From the NCBI RefSeq assembly GCF_026340465.1, contig NZ_JAPEPC010000001.1, positions 5,833,001 to 5,897,000 on the forward strand: a stretch of 64,000 nt of DNA, given 5' to 3'. Numbering within the stretch: the first letter of the stretch is position 1; each line of letters starts with the position of its first letter. The notes beneath the pieces were generated by a model. It ran no database searches. It had not been told where the DNA came from and saw only the letters and a program-made list of their open reading frames with translations. A program made the position numbers and the translations under genes. Source of the stretch: Streptomyces sp. NBC_01306. GTDB taxonomy: Bacteria > Actinomycetota > Actinomycetes > Streptomycetales > Streptomycetaceae. This document shows positions 44,008 through 51,344 of the stretch, in pieces.

Positions 44008-44067
44008 ACGTAACAGCTGACCTGTGCCCTCAAGCGCGCCGGCGTGTGCAGTGGGGCGGCATCATCA

Positions 44068-44098
44068 GGGCCCGGGGGTTGGACATACCTCCGGGCCC
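44068..44098. terminator. Bidirectional terminator between convergent genes
   Basis: A 12-bp stem with one G-T pair (44068-44079 with 44087-44098) closes a 7-nt loop. It lies between the rightward conserved gene plus tRNA-like element and the leftward SnoaL-like gene, so it probably ends transcription from both sides. Confidence 0.75.
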
Positions 44099-44162
44099 GC
44101 TCCATGCCACCGTGCTGGCTCCCCGCTGCCCCCACTGTTCCCCGTCCCCCTCCTCTACTCCC

Positions 44163-44549
44163 CTACTCCTCCTCGCCCCGCTCTTCGACGGCAAGGACCG
44201 TTCCGTACGCGCCGAAGCCCGCGATCACCAGGCCGTCCCGGAACGTCAGCACCTCATAGACCCGCCCTCCGATCTGGTTCCGATAGTCGATCACGAGCGA
44301 GTCCACCCCCGCCCGTACGTCCATGACGTCGAAGTGCAGATCGGGGATACGGGCGAGCCCCGTCCGCCAGTACGCCCGCAGCTCGTCCTTGCCACGAACC
44401 GTTCCTGACGCGTCACCGTTGAAGCGCTCGATCATCGGCGAACTGAAGGTCACGTCCTCGTGGTAATGCGCGAGAATGCGCTCCAAGTCGTGCGAGTTCC
44501 AGTCCTCCCGCCACTCCGCGGCGAACTTCTGCGCGAATTCCAGATCCAT
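44163..44549 (-). CDS. SnoaL-like/NTF2-fold protein
   Basis: This 128-residue protein has the NTF2-like cone fold: an N-terminal helix (AQKFAAEWREDWNSHDLERILAHYHEDVTFSSP is typical in its WNSHD and YHEDVTFSSP parts), then GTVRGKDELRAYW and beta strands LVIDYRNQIGGRVYEVLTF. It could be a small cyclase or isomerase, or only a binding protein; no catalytic set is clear. ATG 44549 lies 7 nt after TACGAT (minus strand), so the mRNA is probably leaderless. It diverges from the kinase-like gene, with 39 nt between the start codons. Confidence 0.8.
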   Translation of the reverse strand: MDLEFAQKFAAEWREDWNSHDLERILAHYHEDVTFSSPMIERFNGDASGTVRGKDELRAYWRTGLARIPDLHFDVMDVRAGVDSLVIDYRNQIGGRVYEVLTFRDGLVIAGFGAYGTVLAVEERGEEE

Positions 44550-44588
44550 ACGGCCGATCGTAGAGGCCGGTTCGGTGATGATGAACGG

Positions 44589-45230
44589 GTGCGACTCGAA
44601 GCGATCTCCTGGGAACGGCTGACCGACGCTCTGGCCCGGAGCGCCGACGAACTGAAGGCCGCGGACGGCGGTCCCTGGCCCAAGATCGCGGTGGACGGTG
44701 CGCCCGCCGCCCCCACCGGAGAGCTGGCGACCGCGATCGCCGAGGGGCTGCGGGCCCGCGGCCGGTCCGTCCATGTGGTCAGTACGCAGGGCTTCCTGCG
44801 CCCGGCCTCACTCCGGTACGAGTACGGGAAACGTGACCCCGACACGTACTACAGCGGTTGGTTCGACACCGGCGCGCTCTGGCGCGAGGTCTTCGGCCCC
44901 CTGGAGGCGGGCGGCAGCGGACGCGTGCTGCCCGACCTCTGGGACCCGGTGACCGACCGCGCCACGCGCAGTCCGTATCAGCGGCTGCCGGACGGCGGGG
45001 TGCTCATCGTGCAGGGGCCGTTGCTGTTCGGACACTGGTTTCCCTTCGACTTGAGCGTTCATCTGCGGCTCTCGGCGGGCGCACTCCAGCGCCGCACCGG
45101 TACGGACGAGCAGTGGACCCTGTCCGCCTTCCAGCGGTACGAGGAAGAGGTCGCTCCCGCGGAGACCGCGGATGTGGTCGTACGGGCGGACCACCCCGGC
45201 CATCTCGCCTGGAGCGGACCACCGGCCTGA
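44589..45230 (+). CDS. Uridine kinase-like P-loop protein with degenerate Walker A
   Basis: This 213-residue protein starts at GTG 44589 (VRLEAISWERLTDALAR). The region PKIAVDGAPAAPTGELATAIAEGLRARGRSVHVVS has the position and flanks of the uridine kinase P-loop, but the GKS/T lysine is missing (GAPAAPTGEL). FLRPASLRYEYGKRDPDTYY and the Walker B-like GVLIVQGPLLFG match the family. ATP phosphotransfer may be lost or altered, which is frequent in this Streptomyces group. The cellular role is unknown. It converges on the WGR-protein gene; the gap contains three 16-bp imperfect repeats. Confidence 0.7.
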   Translation: MRLEAISWERLTDALARSADELKAADGGPWPKIAVDGAPAAPTGELATAIAEGLRARGRSVHVVSTQGFLRPASLRYEYGKRDPDTYYSGWFDTGALWREVFGPLEAGGSGRVLPDLWDPVTDRATRSPYQRLPDGGVLIVQGPLLFGHWFPFDLSVHLRLSAGALQRRTGTDEQWTLSAFQRYEEEVAPAETADVVVRADHPGHLAWSGPPA

Positions 45231-45262
45231 GCCGGAAAGCCGCACCAGGTACGGACGACCCC

Positions 45263-45310
45263 GGCCATGAAGGCGCCTGGCCATGAAGGCACTTGGCTAC
45301 GAAGGTCATC
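45263..45310 (+). repeat. 16-bp imperfect tandem repeat, three copies
   Basis: GGCCATGAAGGCGCCT, GGCCATGAAGGCACTT and a diverged third copy follow each other between the convergent kinase-like and WGR genes. Confidence 0.7.
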
Positions 45311-45341
45311 CTGGCTCCGCAGATCCCTGCACGCGAGGTCC

Positions 45342-46790
45342 CTAGACCAGGCGCTTTATCTCGCCCCGCACCCGGTAGAAGCCGCCCGACGAGGAGTGCA
45401 GGGCGTCCACCACATAACGCGCGCCCGGCTGCCGTATCCCCCGGGGGAACTGCACGTGCCAGGTCGGCTCATAGCCGTCCGACACCACCTGGACCCGCAG
45501 TCGGCCCCCGACCTGGACGCACTCCACGACGATCCCGGCGCCCGGGGCGGGAAGCGCGCTCACCGTGGCCACGTCCGCCGTCGGAGTGTAGGTGGGCAGC
45601 GCCGCGGCCTGCTTGACATCCACGGCGACCGGCAGGCTTCCGCCCTGCGCTGCGGTGATCGCCGCCTCACTCGCGTCGATGCAGGCCAGCGAGCCGTCGG
45701 TGGTCACGACATAGAGCTTCTCGTCGTGGTACTGCATGGAGAGCGCCGAACCGCCGCCCGTTCCCAGCTTCCACAGCCGGGTGCCGTCCGAGGTGAAGCA
45801 GTAGACCGACGAGGCCAGGTCGCCCGCGAAGACATACTCACCGTCGGCGGATGTCGCACACGAGTACACGGCCGCGTCGCACTGGTACCGCGCTTCGCTC
45901 CGGCCGGTTGCCTTGGAGAGCCGCTCGACCACCTGACGGCCGGTGCCCGCGTACACCGACGTCTCCTCCTGCCAGCCGAAGAGCACGCCGCCGAAGGTGT
46001 CCGTGTGCCACAACTCGCCGCTGCCGTCGGCCGCGTACGCCGTCACGCCGTGCGTGTGCCCGTGGTAGACCGCATGGTCGTCGGCCCGCACCATCCAGGC
46101 GTTGTTGCCCTTCGAGCGGCGCGACCACTGGAACTCGTCCTCGTGGTCGATGACGGTGAGGCCGCCGTTGTGGTCCGACACGTTCAGCACGCCCTCGTGG
46201 ATGTCCAGCCAGAAGATGTCCACGTCCTCCGCGATCTCGTAGGCGGCGAACGGCACCTTGGACGACAGGTCGTACACCTTGCCGTCGTCGCAGCCCGCGT
46301 AGATCCAGAAGTCGTCGGCGACCAGGCACTTGACCCCGTCGGGCAGCGAGAAGCGCGCCAGCACTTCGCCGTCGTGGCCCAGCGTGTACACATCGCCGCG
46401 CTGATTGCCCACCCAGCAGTGGTCCTCGTCGATATGGATCCCGAACGCCGAAGTGCCGGTACGGAAGCGCCAGAGAACGGGCGCCGTGGCCCGGGCCGTC
46501 GAGGGGGCGGAGGTCACCTGACGGCGGGTCACCGCCCGCGCCGCCCGCTGCCCCTGCACCGCGGGGGCGTACCCCTTCCGGACCTTCTCGCCCACCTTCT
46601 TCGCCGCGGCCGCTTGTGCCTTGGCCGCGGTGGGGAAGGTCGAGACCTGGCGCTGGCCGTCCGCACCGATCCGGCCGTACCGCACGGCCACCGTCGTCCC
46701 GTTCACGGTCACTTCGTAGAACTTGTGCGCTCCGGCGCCCTCCTGGGACAGCTCCAGATATGTCGTCACTCCCGACCCGCCAGTGGCCAC
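45342..46790 (-). CDS. WGR-domain protein with PQQ/WD-type beta-propeller
   Basis: This 482-residue protein starts at GTG 46790 behind GGGGAGGGG. Residues 10-70 are a WGR domain (TYLELSQEGAGAHKFYEVTVNG and VRYGRIGADGQRQVSTF), a module that binds nucleic acid ends in PARPs and also occurs in bacterial regulators. After a basic Ala-rich linker, about seven blades follow (FGIHIDEDHCWVGNQRGDVYTLGHDGEV; YVFAGDLASSVYCFTSDGTRLWKL), a quinoprotein-like propeller. It is cytoplasmic, with no signal peptide. The role is unknown; a DNA- or RNA-end sensor is possible, given the neighbouring repair genes, but that is inference. Confidence 0.8.
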   Translation of the reverse strand: MATGGSGVTTYLELSQEGAGAHKFYEVTVNGTTVAVRYGRIGADGQRQVSTFPTAAKAQAAAAKKVGEKVRKGYAPAVQGQRAARAVTRRQVTSAPSTARATAPVLWRFRTGTSAFGIHIDEDHCWVGNQRGDVYTLGHDGEVLARFSLPDGVKCLVADDFWIYAGCDDGKVYDLSSKVPFAAYEIAEDVDIFWLDIHEGVLNVSDHNGGLTVIDHEDEFQWSRRSKGNNAWMVRADDHAVYHGHTHGVTAYAADGSGELWHTDTFGGVLFGWQEETSVYAGTGRQVVERLSKATGRSEARYQCDAAVYSCATSADGEYVFAGDLASSVYCFTSDGTRLWKLGTGGGSALSMQYHDEKLYVVTTDGSLACIDASEAAITAAQGGSLPVAVDVKQAAALPTYTPTADVATVSALPAPGAGIVVECVQVGGRLRVQVVSDGYEPTWHVQFPRGIRQPGARYVVDALHSSSGGFYRVRGEIKRLV

Positions 46791-46895
46791 AGCACACCCC
46801 TCCCCAAGGACCGGCCCGATCGGCCTGTCCAACTGATTCCAAGCTAGACGCGACCACTGACAATCGGCCGCGCACGCCCGGTGAGGCTCCCGCCG

Positions 46896-46943
46896 GAACG
46901 GGAAGGTGATGGCCCAGCAGAACGGGAAGGCGATGGTCCAGCC
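46896..46943. repeat. 24-bp tandem duplication between the WGR and cupin genes
   Basis: GAACGGGAAGGTGATGGCCC-AGCA and a second copy with three changes lie end to end in the 212-bp divergent intergenic region. Confidence 0.75.
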
Positions 46944-47002
46944 GGCACGGCCCGTGGACACCGGATTCATCCAGGCCGGCCCGGTCGCTAAGGTTGCCCG
47001 CC

Positions 47003-47365
47003 ATGACGACAAGTGATCAGACACCGCCCTCCTTCGCCGTGCACATACCGGATGCCGAACTGGAGCCCGAGCCGCTCGACCCCGCGCAGATCGTGTCCGG
47101 AGACCCCGTGGTCACCGGCAAGGTCCTGTGGGAGTCCGCGGACGGCACACAGCTGCGCGGTATCTGGCAGATCACGCCCGGAGTGGTGACCGACACCGAG
47201 GCCAACGAACTGTTCGTGGTCGTCAGCGGGCGTGCGACCGTCGCGGTCGAGGGCGGCGAGACGCTGCGGATCGGCCCCGGCGACGCGTGTGTGCTGCGGG
47301 AGGGCGACCGCACGACCTGGACCGTCCACGAGACGCTGCGCAAGGCGTACCACATCAGCCTCTGA
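47003..47365 (+). CDS. Cupin-domain protein
   Basis: This 120-residue single-domain cupin resembles the cupin_3 group (ureidoglycine aminohydrolase-like). It shows LWESADGTQLRGIWQITPGVVTD in parts, ELFVVVSGRATVAVEGGE (motif 1 region) and LRIGPGDACVLREGDRTTWTVHE (motif 2, with the metal-ligand His near its end). Only some of the usual three histidines are present, so metal binding may be weak. The ATG at 47003 is 8 nt after TAAGGT and lacks a ribosome site, so it may be leaderless. The substrate is unknown. Confidence 0.82.
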   Translation: MTTSDQTPPSFAVHIPDAELEPEPLDPAQIVSGDPVVTGKVLWESADGTQLRGIWQITPGVVTDTEANELFVVVSGRATVAVEGGETLRIGPGDACVLREGDRTTWTVHETLRKAYHISL

Positions 47366-47396
47366 GGCATCTGAGGCCTTGAGGCATCTGAAGCCT
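47363..47396 (+). repeat. 17-bp tandem duplication starting on the cupin stop codon
   Basis: TGAGGCATCTGAGGCCT begins with the stop codon and is repeated once with one change. Confidence 0.8.
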
Positions 47397-47491
47397 CTGA
47401 AGGTACTGACCACGGGCCCGCCGGCCGCCGTGGCCCCGGGGCGCCCAGTGCGCCTGGCGGGGCCGCGCAGGCCGCGGCCGTCGAGGAACAC

Positions 47492-47533
47492 CCAGAACAG
47501 ACGACGGTCGGACCAGAACAGACGACGGTCGGG
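47492..47533. repeat. 21-bp tandem duplication before the ogt stop
   Basis: Two copies of a 21-bp unit (CCAGAACAGACGACGGTCGG plus A or G) sit in the gap between the convergent cupin and ogt genes, with a decayed third copy after them. Confidence 0.8.
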
Positions 47534-47575
47534 TCAGGCGACGGTCGGAACAGACGACCTCAGTACGGGCGACGC

Positions 47576-48127
47576 TCAGAACAGGGGCTGCGGCAGCACG
47601 CCCTCCAGCGCCAGGAGCTGCCGCTTCGTCTCCGTGCCACCGCCGAATCCGCCCAGACCGCCGTCGCTCTCCACCACCCGGTGACAGGGCACGACGACGG
47701 GGAGTGGGTTCGATGCCATCGCGACGCCCACCGCCTGCGCGGCCGCCGGCTGTCCCACCCGGCGGGCGAGGTCGCCGTACCCGACGACCGACCCGTACGG
47801 CACCCCGTCCGCCAGTTCGCGCAGCACCCGGCGGTTGAACCCGGCGGTCAGTGTCCAGTCCAGTGGCAGCGTGAAGGTGCGCAGGTCACCGTCGAAGTAG
47901 GCAGCCAGCTGGCGTATGGGCTCCGCCAGCCGCGCCGATTCCGGCGCTTCGACCGGCGCGGCAGCGAACCGTGCGGTCAGCTGCTCCAGTGCCCTGCGGC
48001 GCACCGCGGGAACGGCATGGAACATGACGCTCACCAGCCCCCTGCTGGTCGCGGCCAGCAGCAGCGGACCGATGTCGCTGCTGATCGTGGTCCACTCGAT
48101 CTCGACGACCTGCGTTCCGTTCTCCAC
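47576..48127 (-). CDS. ogt: Methylated-DNA-protein-cysteine methyltransferase
   Basis: This 183-residue suicide enzyme removes O6-alkyl groups from guanine. The active-site signature VVVPCHRVVESDGGLGGFGGG (PCHRV with the acceptor Cys) and the helix-turn-helix region VPYGSVVGYGDLARRVGQP are clear; the N-terminal domain is short, as in Ogt rather than Ada. The GTG start at 48127 follows a TACGGT box by 6 nt with no ribosome site, so the mRNA is leaderless. The promoter matches the PafBC-type damage consensus and is back to back with that of uvrB, so direct-reversal and excision repair are probably induced together. Confidence 0.96.
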   Translation of the reverse strand: MENGTQVVEIEWTTISSDIGPLLLAATSRGLVSVMFHAVPAVRRRALEQLTARFAAAPVEAPESARLAEPIRQLAAYFDGDLRTFTLPLDWTLTAGFNRRVLRELADGVPYGSVVGYGDLARRVGQPAAAQAVGVAMASNPLPVVVPCHRVVESDGGLGGFGGGTETKRQLLALEGVLPQPLF

Positions 48128-48133
48128 GCCCCC

Positions 48134-48156
48134 ACCGTACGGCGGCCCACCGACAA
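48134..48156 (-). promoter_or_regulatory. PafBC-type damage promoter of ogt
   Basis: On the minus strand TTGTCGGTG is followed after exactly eight bases by TACGGT, a full match to TTGTCRGTG-N8-TANNNT. The GTG start comes 6 nt later. Confidence 0.88.
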
Positions 48157-48182
48157 CGCGGCCGGGCGGCGGACGGACCCGG

Positions 48183-48205
48183 TTGTCAGTGGGTGGTCGT
48201 ACGGT
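48183..48205 (+). promoter_or_regulatory. PafBC-type damage promoter of uvrB
   Basis: TTGTCAGTG, eight bases, then TACGGT: a full match to the LexA-independent damage consensus. The uvrB ATG follows 6 nt later, so the transcript is leaderless. It is divergent from the ogt promoter, with 26 bp between the two outer elements. Confidence 0.9.
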
Positions 48206-48211
48206 GGTTGC

Positions 48212-50344
48212 ATGCGGCCCGTTTCCAAGATCGAACGCACGGTGGCGCCTTTCGAGGTCGTCAGTCCCTACCAGCCCAGCGGTGACCAGCCGACGGCCAT
48301 CGCTGACCTCGAAAAGCGTATCCGTGCAGGTGAGAAGGACGTCGTCCTGCTCGGTGCGACCGGCACAGGCAAGTCGGCGACCACCGCCTGGATGATCGAG
48401 AAGCTTCAGCGCCCCACGCTGGTGATGGCGCCGAACAAGACGCTCGCCGCCCAGCTGGCGAACGAGTTCCGCGAGCTGCTCCCCAACAACGCCGTCGAGT
48501 ACTTCGTCTCGTACTACGACTACTACCAGCCCGAGGCGTACGTACCGCAGTCCGATACGTACATCGAGAAGGACTCCTCGATCAACGAGGAGGTCGAGCG
48601 CCTGCGCCACTCCGCGACGAACTCGCTGCTGACCCGCCGCGACGTGGTCGTGGTCGCCTCGGTCTCCTGCATCTACGGCCTCGGCACGCCGCAGGAGTAC
48701 GTGGACCGGATGGTGTCCCTCAAGGTCGGCGAGGAGCTGGACCGGGACGAGCTGCTGCGCCGGTTTGTCGACATCCAGTACACGCGCAATGACGTTGCGT
48801 TCACCCGGGGCACCTTCCGGGTACGGGGCGACACCATCGAGATCTTCCCCGTGTACGAGGAGCTCGCCGTCCGGATCGAGATGTTCGGCGACGAGATCGA
48901 GGCGCTCTCCACGCTGCACCCGCTCACCGGCGAGATCATCAGCGAGGACGAGTCCCTCTACATCTTCCCGGCGACCCACTACGTGGCAGGCCCGGAGCGC
49001 ATGGAGAAGGCGGTCAACGGCATCGAGAAGGAGCTGGAGGAGCGGCTCGCGGAGCTGGACAAGCAGGGCAAGATGCTGGAGTCCCAGCGGCTGCGTATGC
49101 GCACCACCTACGACCTGGAGATGCTGCGCCAGATCGGCAGCTGCTCCGGTGTCGAGAACTACTCGATGCACTTCGACGGCCGCGACCCCGGCACGGCACC
49201 CAACACCCTCATCGACTACTTCCCGGAGGACTTCCTGCTCGTCCTGGACGAGTCGCATGTCACCGTTCCGCAGATCGGCGCGATGTACGAGGGCGACGCC
49301 TCCCGCAAGCGCACTCTGGTCGACCACGGCTTCCGGCTGCCGTCCGCGCTGGACAACAGGCCGCTGAAGTGGGAGGAGTTCCAGAAGCGCATCGGGCAGA
49401 CCGTCTACCTCTCCGCCACACCGGGAAAGTACGAACTCTCCCGGGGCGACGGCTTCGTGGAGCAGATCATCCGCCCCACCGGGCTCGTCGACCCCGAGGT
49501 CGTCGTCAAGCCCACCGAGGGCCAGATCGACGACCTGGTCCACGAGATCCGTACGCGTACGGAGAAGGACGAGCGGGTCCTGGTCACCACGCTCACCAAG
49601 AAGATGGCCGAAGACCTGACCGACTACTTCCTCAACCTGGGCATCCAGGTGCGCTATCTGCACAGTGATGTCGACACGCTGCGCCGTATCGAGCTGCTGC
49701 GCGAGCTGCGGGCCGGGGAGTACGACGTGCTGGTCGGCATCAACCTGCTGCGTGAGGGGCTCGACCTCCCCGAGGTGTCGCTGGTCGCCATCCTCGACGC
49801 CGACAAGGAAGGCTTCCTCCGGTCGGGCACGTCGCTGATCCAGACGATCGGCCGTGCGGCGCGAAATGTCTCCGGGCAGGTCCACATGTACGCGGACCGG
49901 GTCACCCCGGCGATGGAGAAGGCCATCGAGGAGACCAACCGCCGCCGCGAGAAGCAGGTCGCGTACAACAAGGAGCGCGGGCTCGATCCGCAGCCGCTGC
50001 GTAAGAAGATCAACGACATCGTCGCGACGATCGCGCGCGAGGAGGTCGACACCGAGCAGCTGCTCGGTACGGGTTACCGCAAGGCGAAGGACGGGAAGCA
50101 GCCGCAGGCCCCGGTGCCCGCGCTGGGCGGTGCGGCAGTCAAGGGCGCCAAGAGCGCGAAGGGGGCGAAGAAGGCCCCGACCGACCGCCCCGCCGAGGAA
50201 CTGGCCGGGATCATCGAGGAGATGACCGAGCGGATGCGCGCCGCCGCAGCGGACCTGCAGTTCGAGGTGGCCGCCCGGCTCCGTGACGAAGTCGGTGAGC
50301 TGAAGAAGGAGTTGCGCCAGATGAAGGAGGGCGGGCTGGCCTGA
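48212..50344 (+). CDS. uvrB: Excinuclease ABC subunit B
   Basis: This 710-residue helicase-like subunit verifies damage and holds DNA for UvrC. Walker A is GATGTGKS (residues 48-55), the damage-probing beta-hairpin is SYYDYYQPEAYVP, the DEAD-like motif is LVLDESHVTVPQIGAM, and helicase motifs include QTIGRAARN. The C-terminal UvrC-binding UVR motif is DLQFEVAARLRDEVGELKKEL in parts. A Lys/Ala-rich linker (KGAKSAKGAKKAPTD) precedes it, longer than in E. coli. ATG 48212 is placed 6 nt after the -10 box. uvrA and uvrC are also in this window. Confidence 0.98.
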   Translation: MRPVSKIERTVAPFEVVSPYQPSGDQPTAIADLEKRIRAGEKDVVLLGATGTGKSATTAWMIEKLQRPTLVMAPNKTLAAQLANEFRELLPNNAVEYFVSYYDYYQPEAYVPQSDTYIEKDSSINEEVERLRHSATNSLLTRRDVVVVASVSCIYGLGTPQEYVDRMVSLKVGEELDRDELLRRFVDIQYTRNDVAFTRGTFRVRGDTIEIFPVYEELAVRIEMFGDEIEALSTLHPLTGEIISEDESLYIFPATHYVAGPERMEKAVNGIEKELEERLAELDKQGKMLESQRLRMRTTYDLEMLRQIGSCSGVENYSMHFDGRDPGTAPNTLIDYFPEDFLLVLDESHVTVPQIGAMYEGDASRKRTLVDHGFRLPSALDNRPLKWEEFQKRIGQTVYLSATPGKYELSRGDGFVEQIIRPTGLVDPEVVVKPTEGQIDDLVHEIRTRTEKDERVLVTTLTKKMAEDLTDYFLNLGIQVRYLHSDVDTLRRIELLRELRAGEYDVLVGINLLREGLDLPEVSLVAILDADKEGFLRSGTSLIQTIGRAARNVSGQVHMYADRVTPAMEKAIEETNRRREKQVAYNKERGLDPQPLRKKINDIVATIAREEVDTEQLLGTGYRKAKDGKQPQAPVPALGGAAVKGAKSAKGAKKAPTDRPAEELAGIIEEMTERMRAAAADLQFEVAARLRDEVGELKKELRQMKEGGLA

Positions 50345-50405
50345 CCCGCCCGGCCTGACCCAGCCGACCCTGCTGTCGCAGAACGACTGGTGCAGGAGCG
50401 ATCGC

Positions 50406-50495
50406 AGGAGCGGCTTCTGACAGAACCGCTACTGCCAGAAGTGCTGCTGTCAGAACGGCTCTTGCCAGAACGGCTCTTGCCAGGACGACTGTTGC
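50406..50495. repeat. 15-bp degenerate tandem repeat between uvrB and terD
   Basis: Six successive 15-bp units lie in the 247-bp gap. Two adjacent units are identical (CAGAACGGCTCTTGC, 50451-50480) and the others differ at 3-5 positions. An open frame through them (LLPER pentapeptides) does not continue into a convincing protein. Confidence 0.85.
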
Positions 50496-50591
50496 AAGAG
50501 CGACACAAAAACGCCCCGGCCCTCCTGCGGTGTCCGCGCGACTGCGTAGGGTGCGGGGAAAACGTGGGGAAACAGGAAGAAGGGACAGCGC

Positions 50592-51194
50592 GTGACGGCC
50601 AATTTTGCCAAGGGCCCTGGCGTCAATCTGACCAAGGGGCAGGCCATCAGCCTGCAGAAGAACGACGGGGGCACCCTGACGGCGGTGCGGATGGGGCTCG
50701 GCTGGCAGGCGGCGCCGCGCCGTGGGCTGTTCGGTTCCCGCACCCGGGAGATCGACCTCGACGCATCGGCGGTGTTGTTCGCCGACAAGCAGCCCGTGGA
50801 CGTGGTGTTCTTCCGCCACCTCGTCAGCGACGACGGCTCGGTGAAGCACACCGGTGACAACCTGGTCGGCGGCGCGGGCCAGGGAGGCGACGACGAGGCG
50901 ATCCTCGTCGATCTCGCCCGGGTCCCGGTCCACATCGACCAGATCGTCTTCACGGTGAACTCGTTCACCGGTCAGACGTTCCAGGAGGTGCAGAACGCCT
51001 TCTGCCGCATCGTCGACGAGACCAACGGCGAAGAGCTCGCCCGCTACACGCTCGACGGCGGCGGCCAGTTCACGGCCCAGATCATGGCGAAGGTGCACCG
51101 TTCGGGCGGTGGCTGGCAGATGACGGCCATCGGCAACCCGGCCAACGGCCGCACGTTCCAGGACCTGATGCCGGCGATCCTGCCGCACCTGTAG
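50592..51194 (+). CDS. TerD family protein
   Basis: This 200-residue TerD/CABP1-type domain protein binds calcium in characterised relatives and is linked to tellurite, phage and stress resistance. Family features are NFAKGPGVNLTKGQAISL at the start, the acidic metal-site region IDLDASAVLFADKQPVDVVFFRH, HTGDNLVGGAGQGGDDEAILVDL and IVFTVNSFTGQTFQEVQNAFCRIVD. It is cytoplasmic. GTG 50592 follows AAGGGACAGC. It is followed by a strong terminator and then by a second, larger TerD-like gene, so the two are separate transcription units or loosely linked. Confidence 0.93.
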   Translation: MTANFAKGPGVNLTKGQAISLQKNDGGTLTAVRMGLGWQAAPRRGLFGSRTREIDLDASAVLFADKQPVDVVFFRHLVSDDGSVKHTGDNLVGGAGQGGDDEAILVDLARVPVHIDQIVFTVNSFTGQTFQEVQNAFCRIVDETNGEELARYTLDGGGQFTAQIMAKVHRSGGGWQMTAIGNPANGRTFQDLMPAILPHL

Positions 51195-51247
51195 GCGCCA
51201 CCACCCGGCCGGTCACCACCACCCGGCTATCTCCGAGAGTGCGCGAG

Positions 51248-51280
51248 CAGTTCCCGGCGGCACGAGGCTGCCGGGAACTG
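51248..51280 (+). terminator. Terminator after the TerD gene
   Basis: A 14-bp stem with one G-T pair (51248-51261 with 51267-51280) closes the loop ACGAG, 54 nt past the TerD stop. Confidence 0.8.
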
Positions 51281-51344
51281 GCTGTTCCGGCCGGCGGAAC
51301 CGCAAGCTGACGACCGAGTGCAACGCGACGAGGGGACACGCGCG

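Noticed and set aside
43771..44100. Group I intron halves flanking the tRNA-like sequence (permuted intron-exon arrangement)
   Set aside because: No P7-like or other conserved group I core sequence could be found, and the flanks are too short for a normal catalytic core.
50390..50857. A 155-codon frame through the 15-bp repeats (LLPER units)
   Set aside because: It is created by the repeat phase and then runs out of frame over the terD gene.
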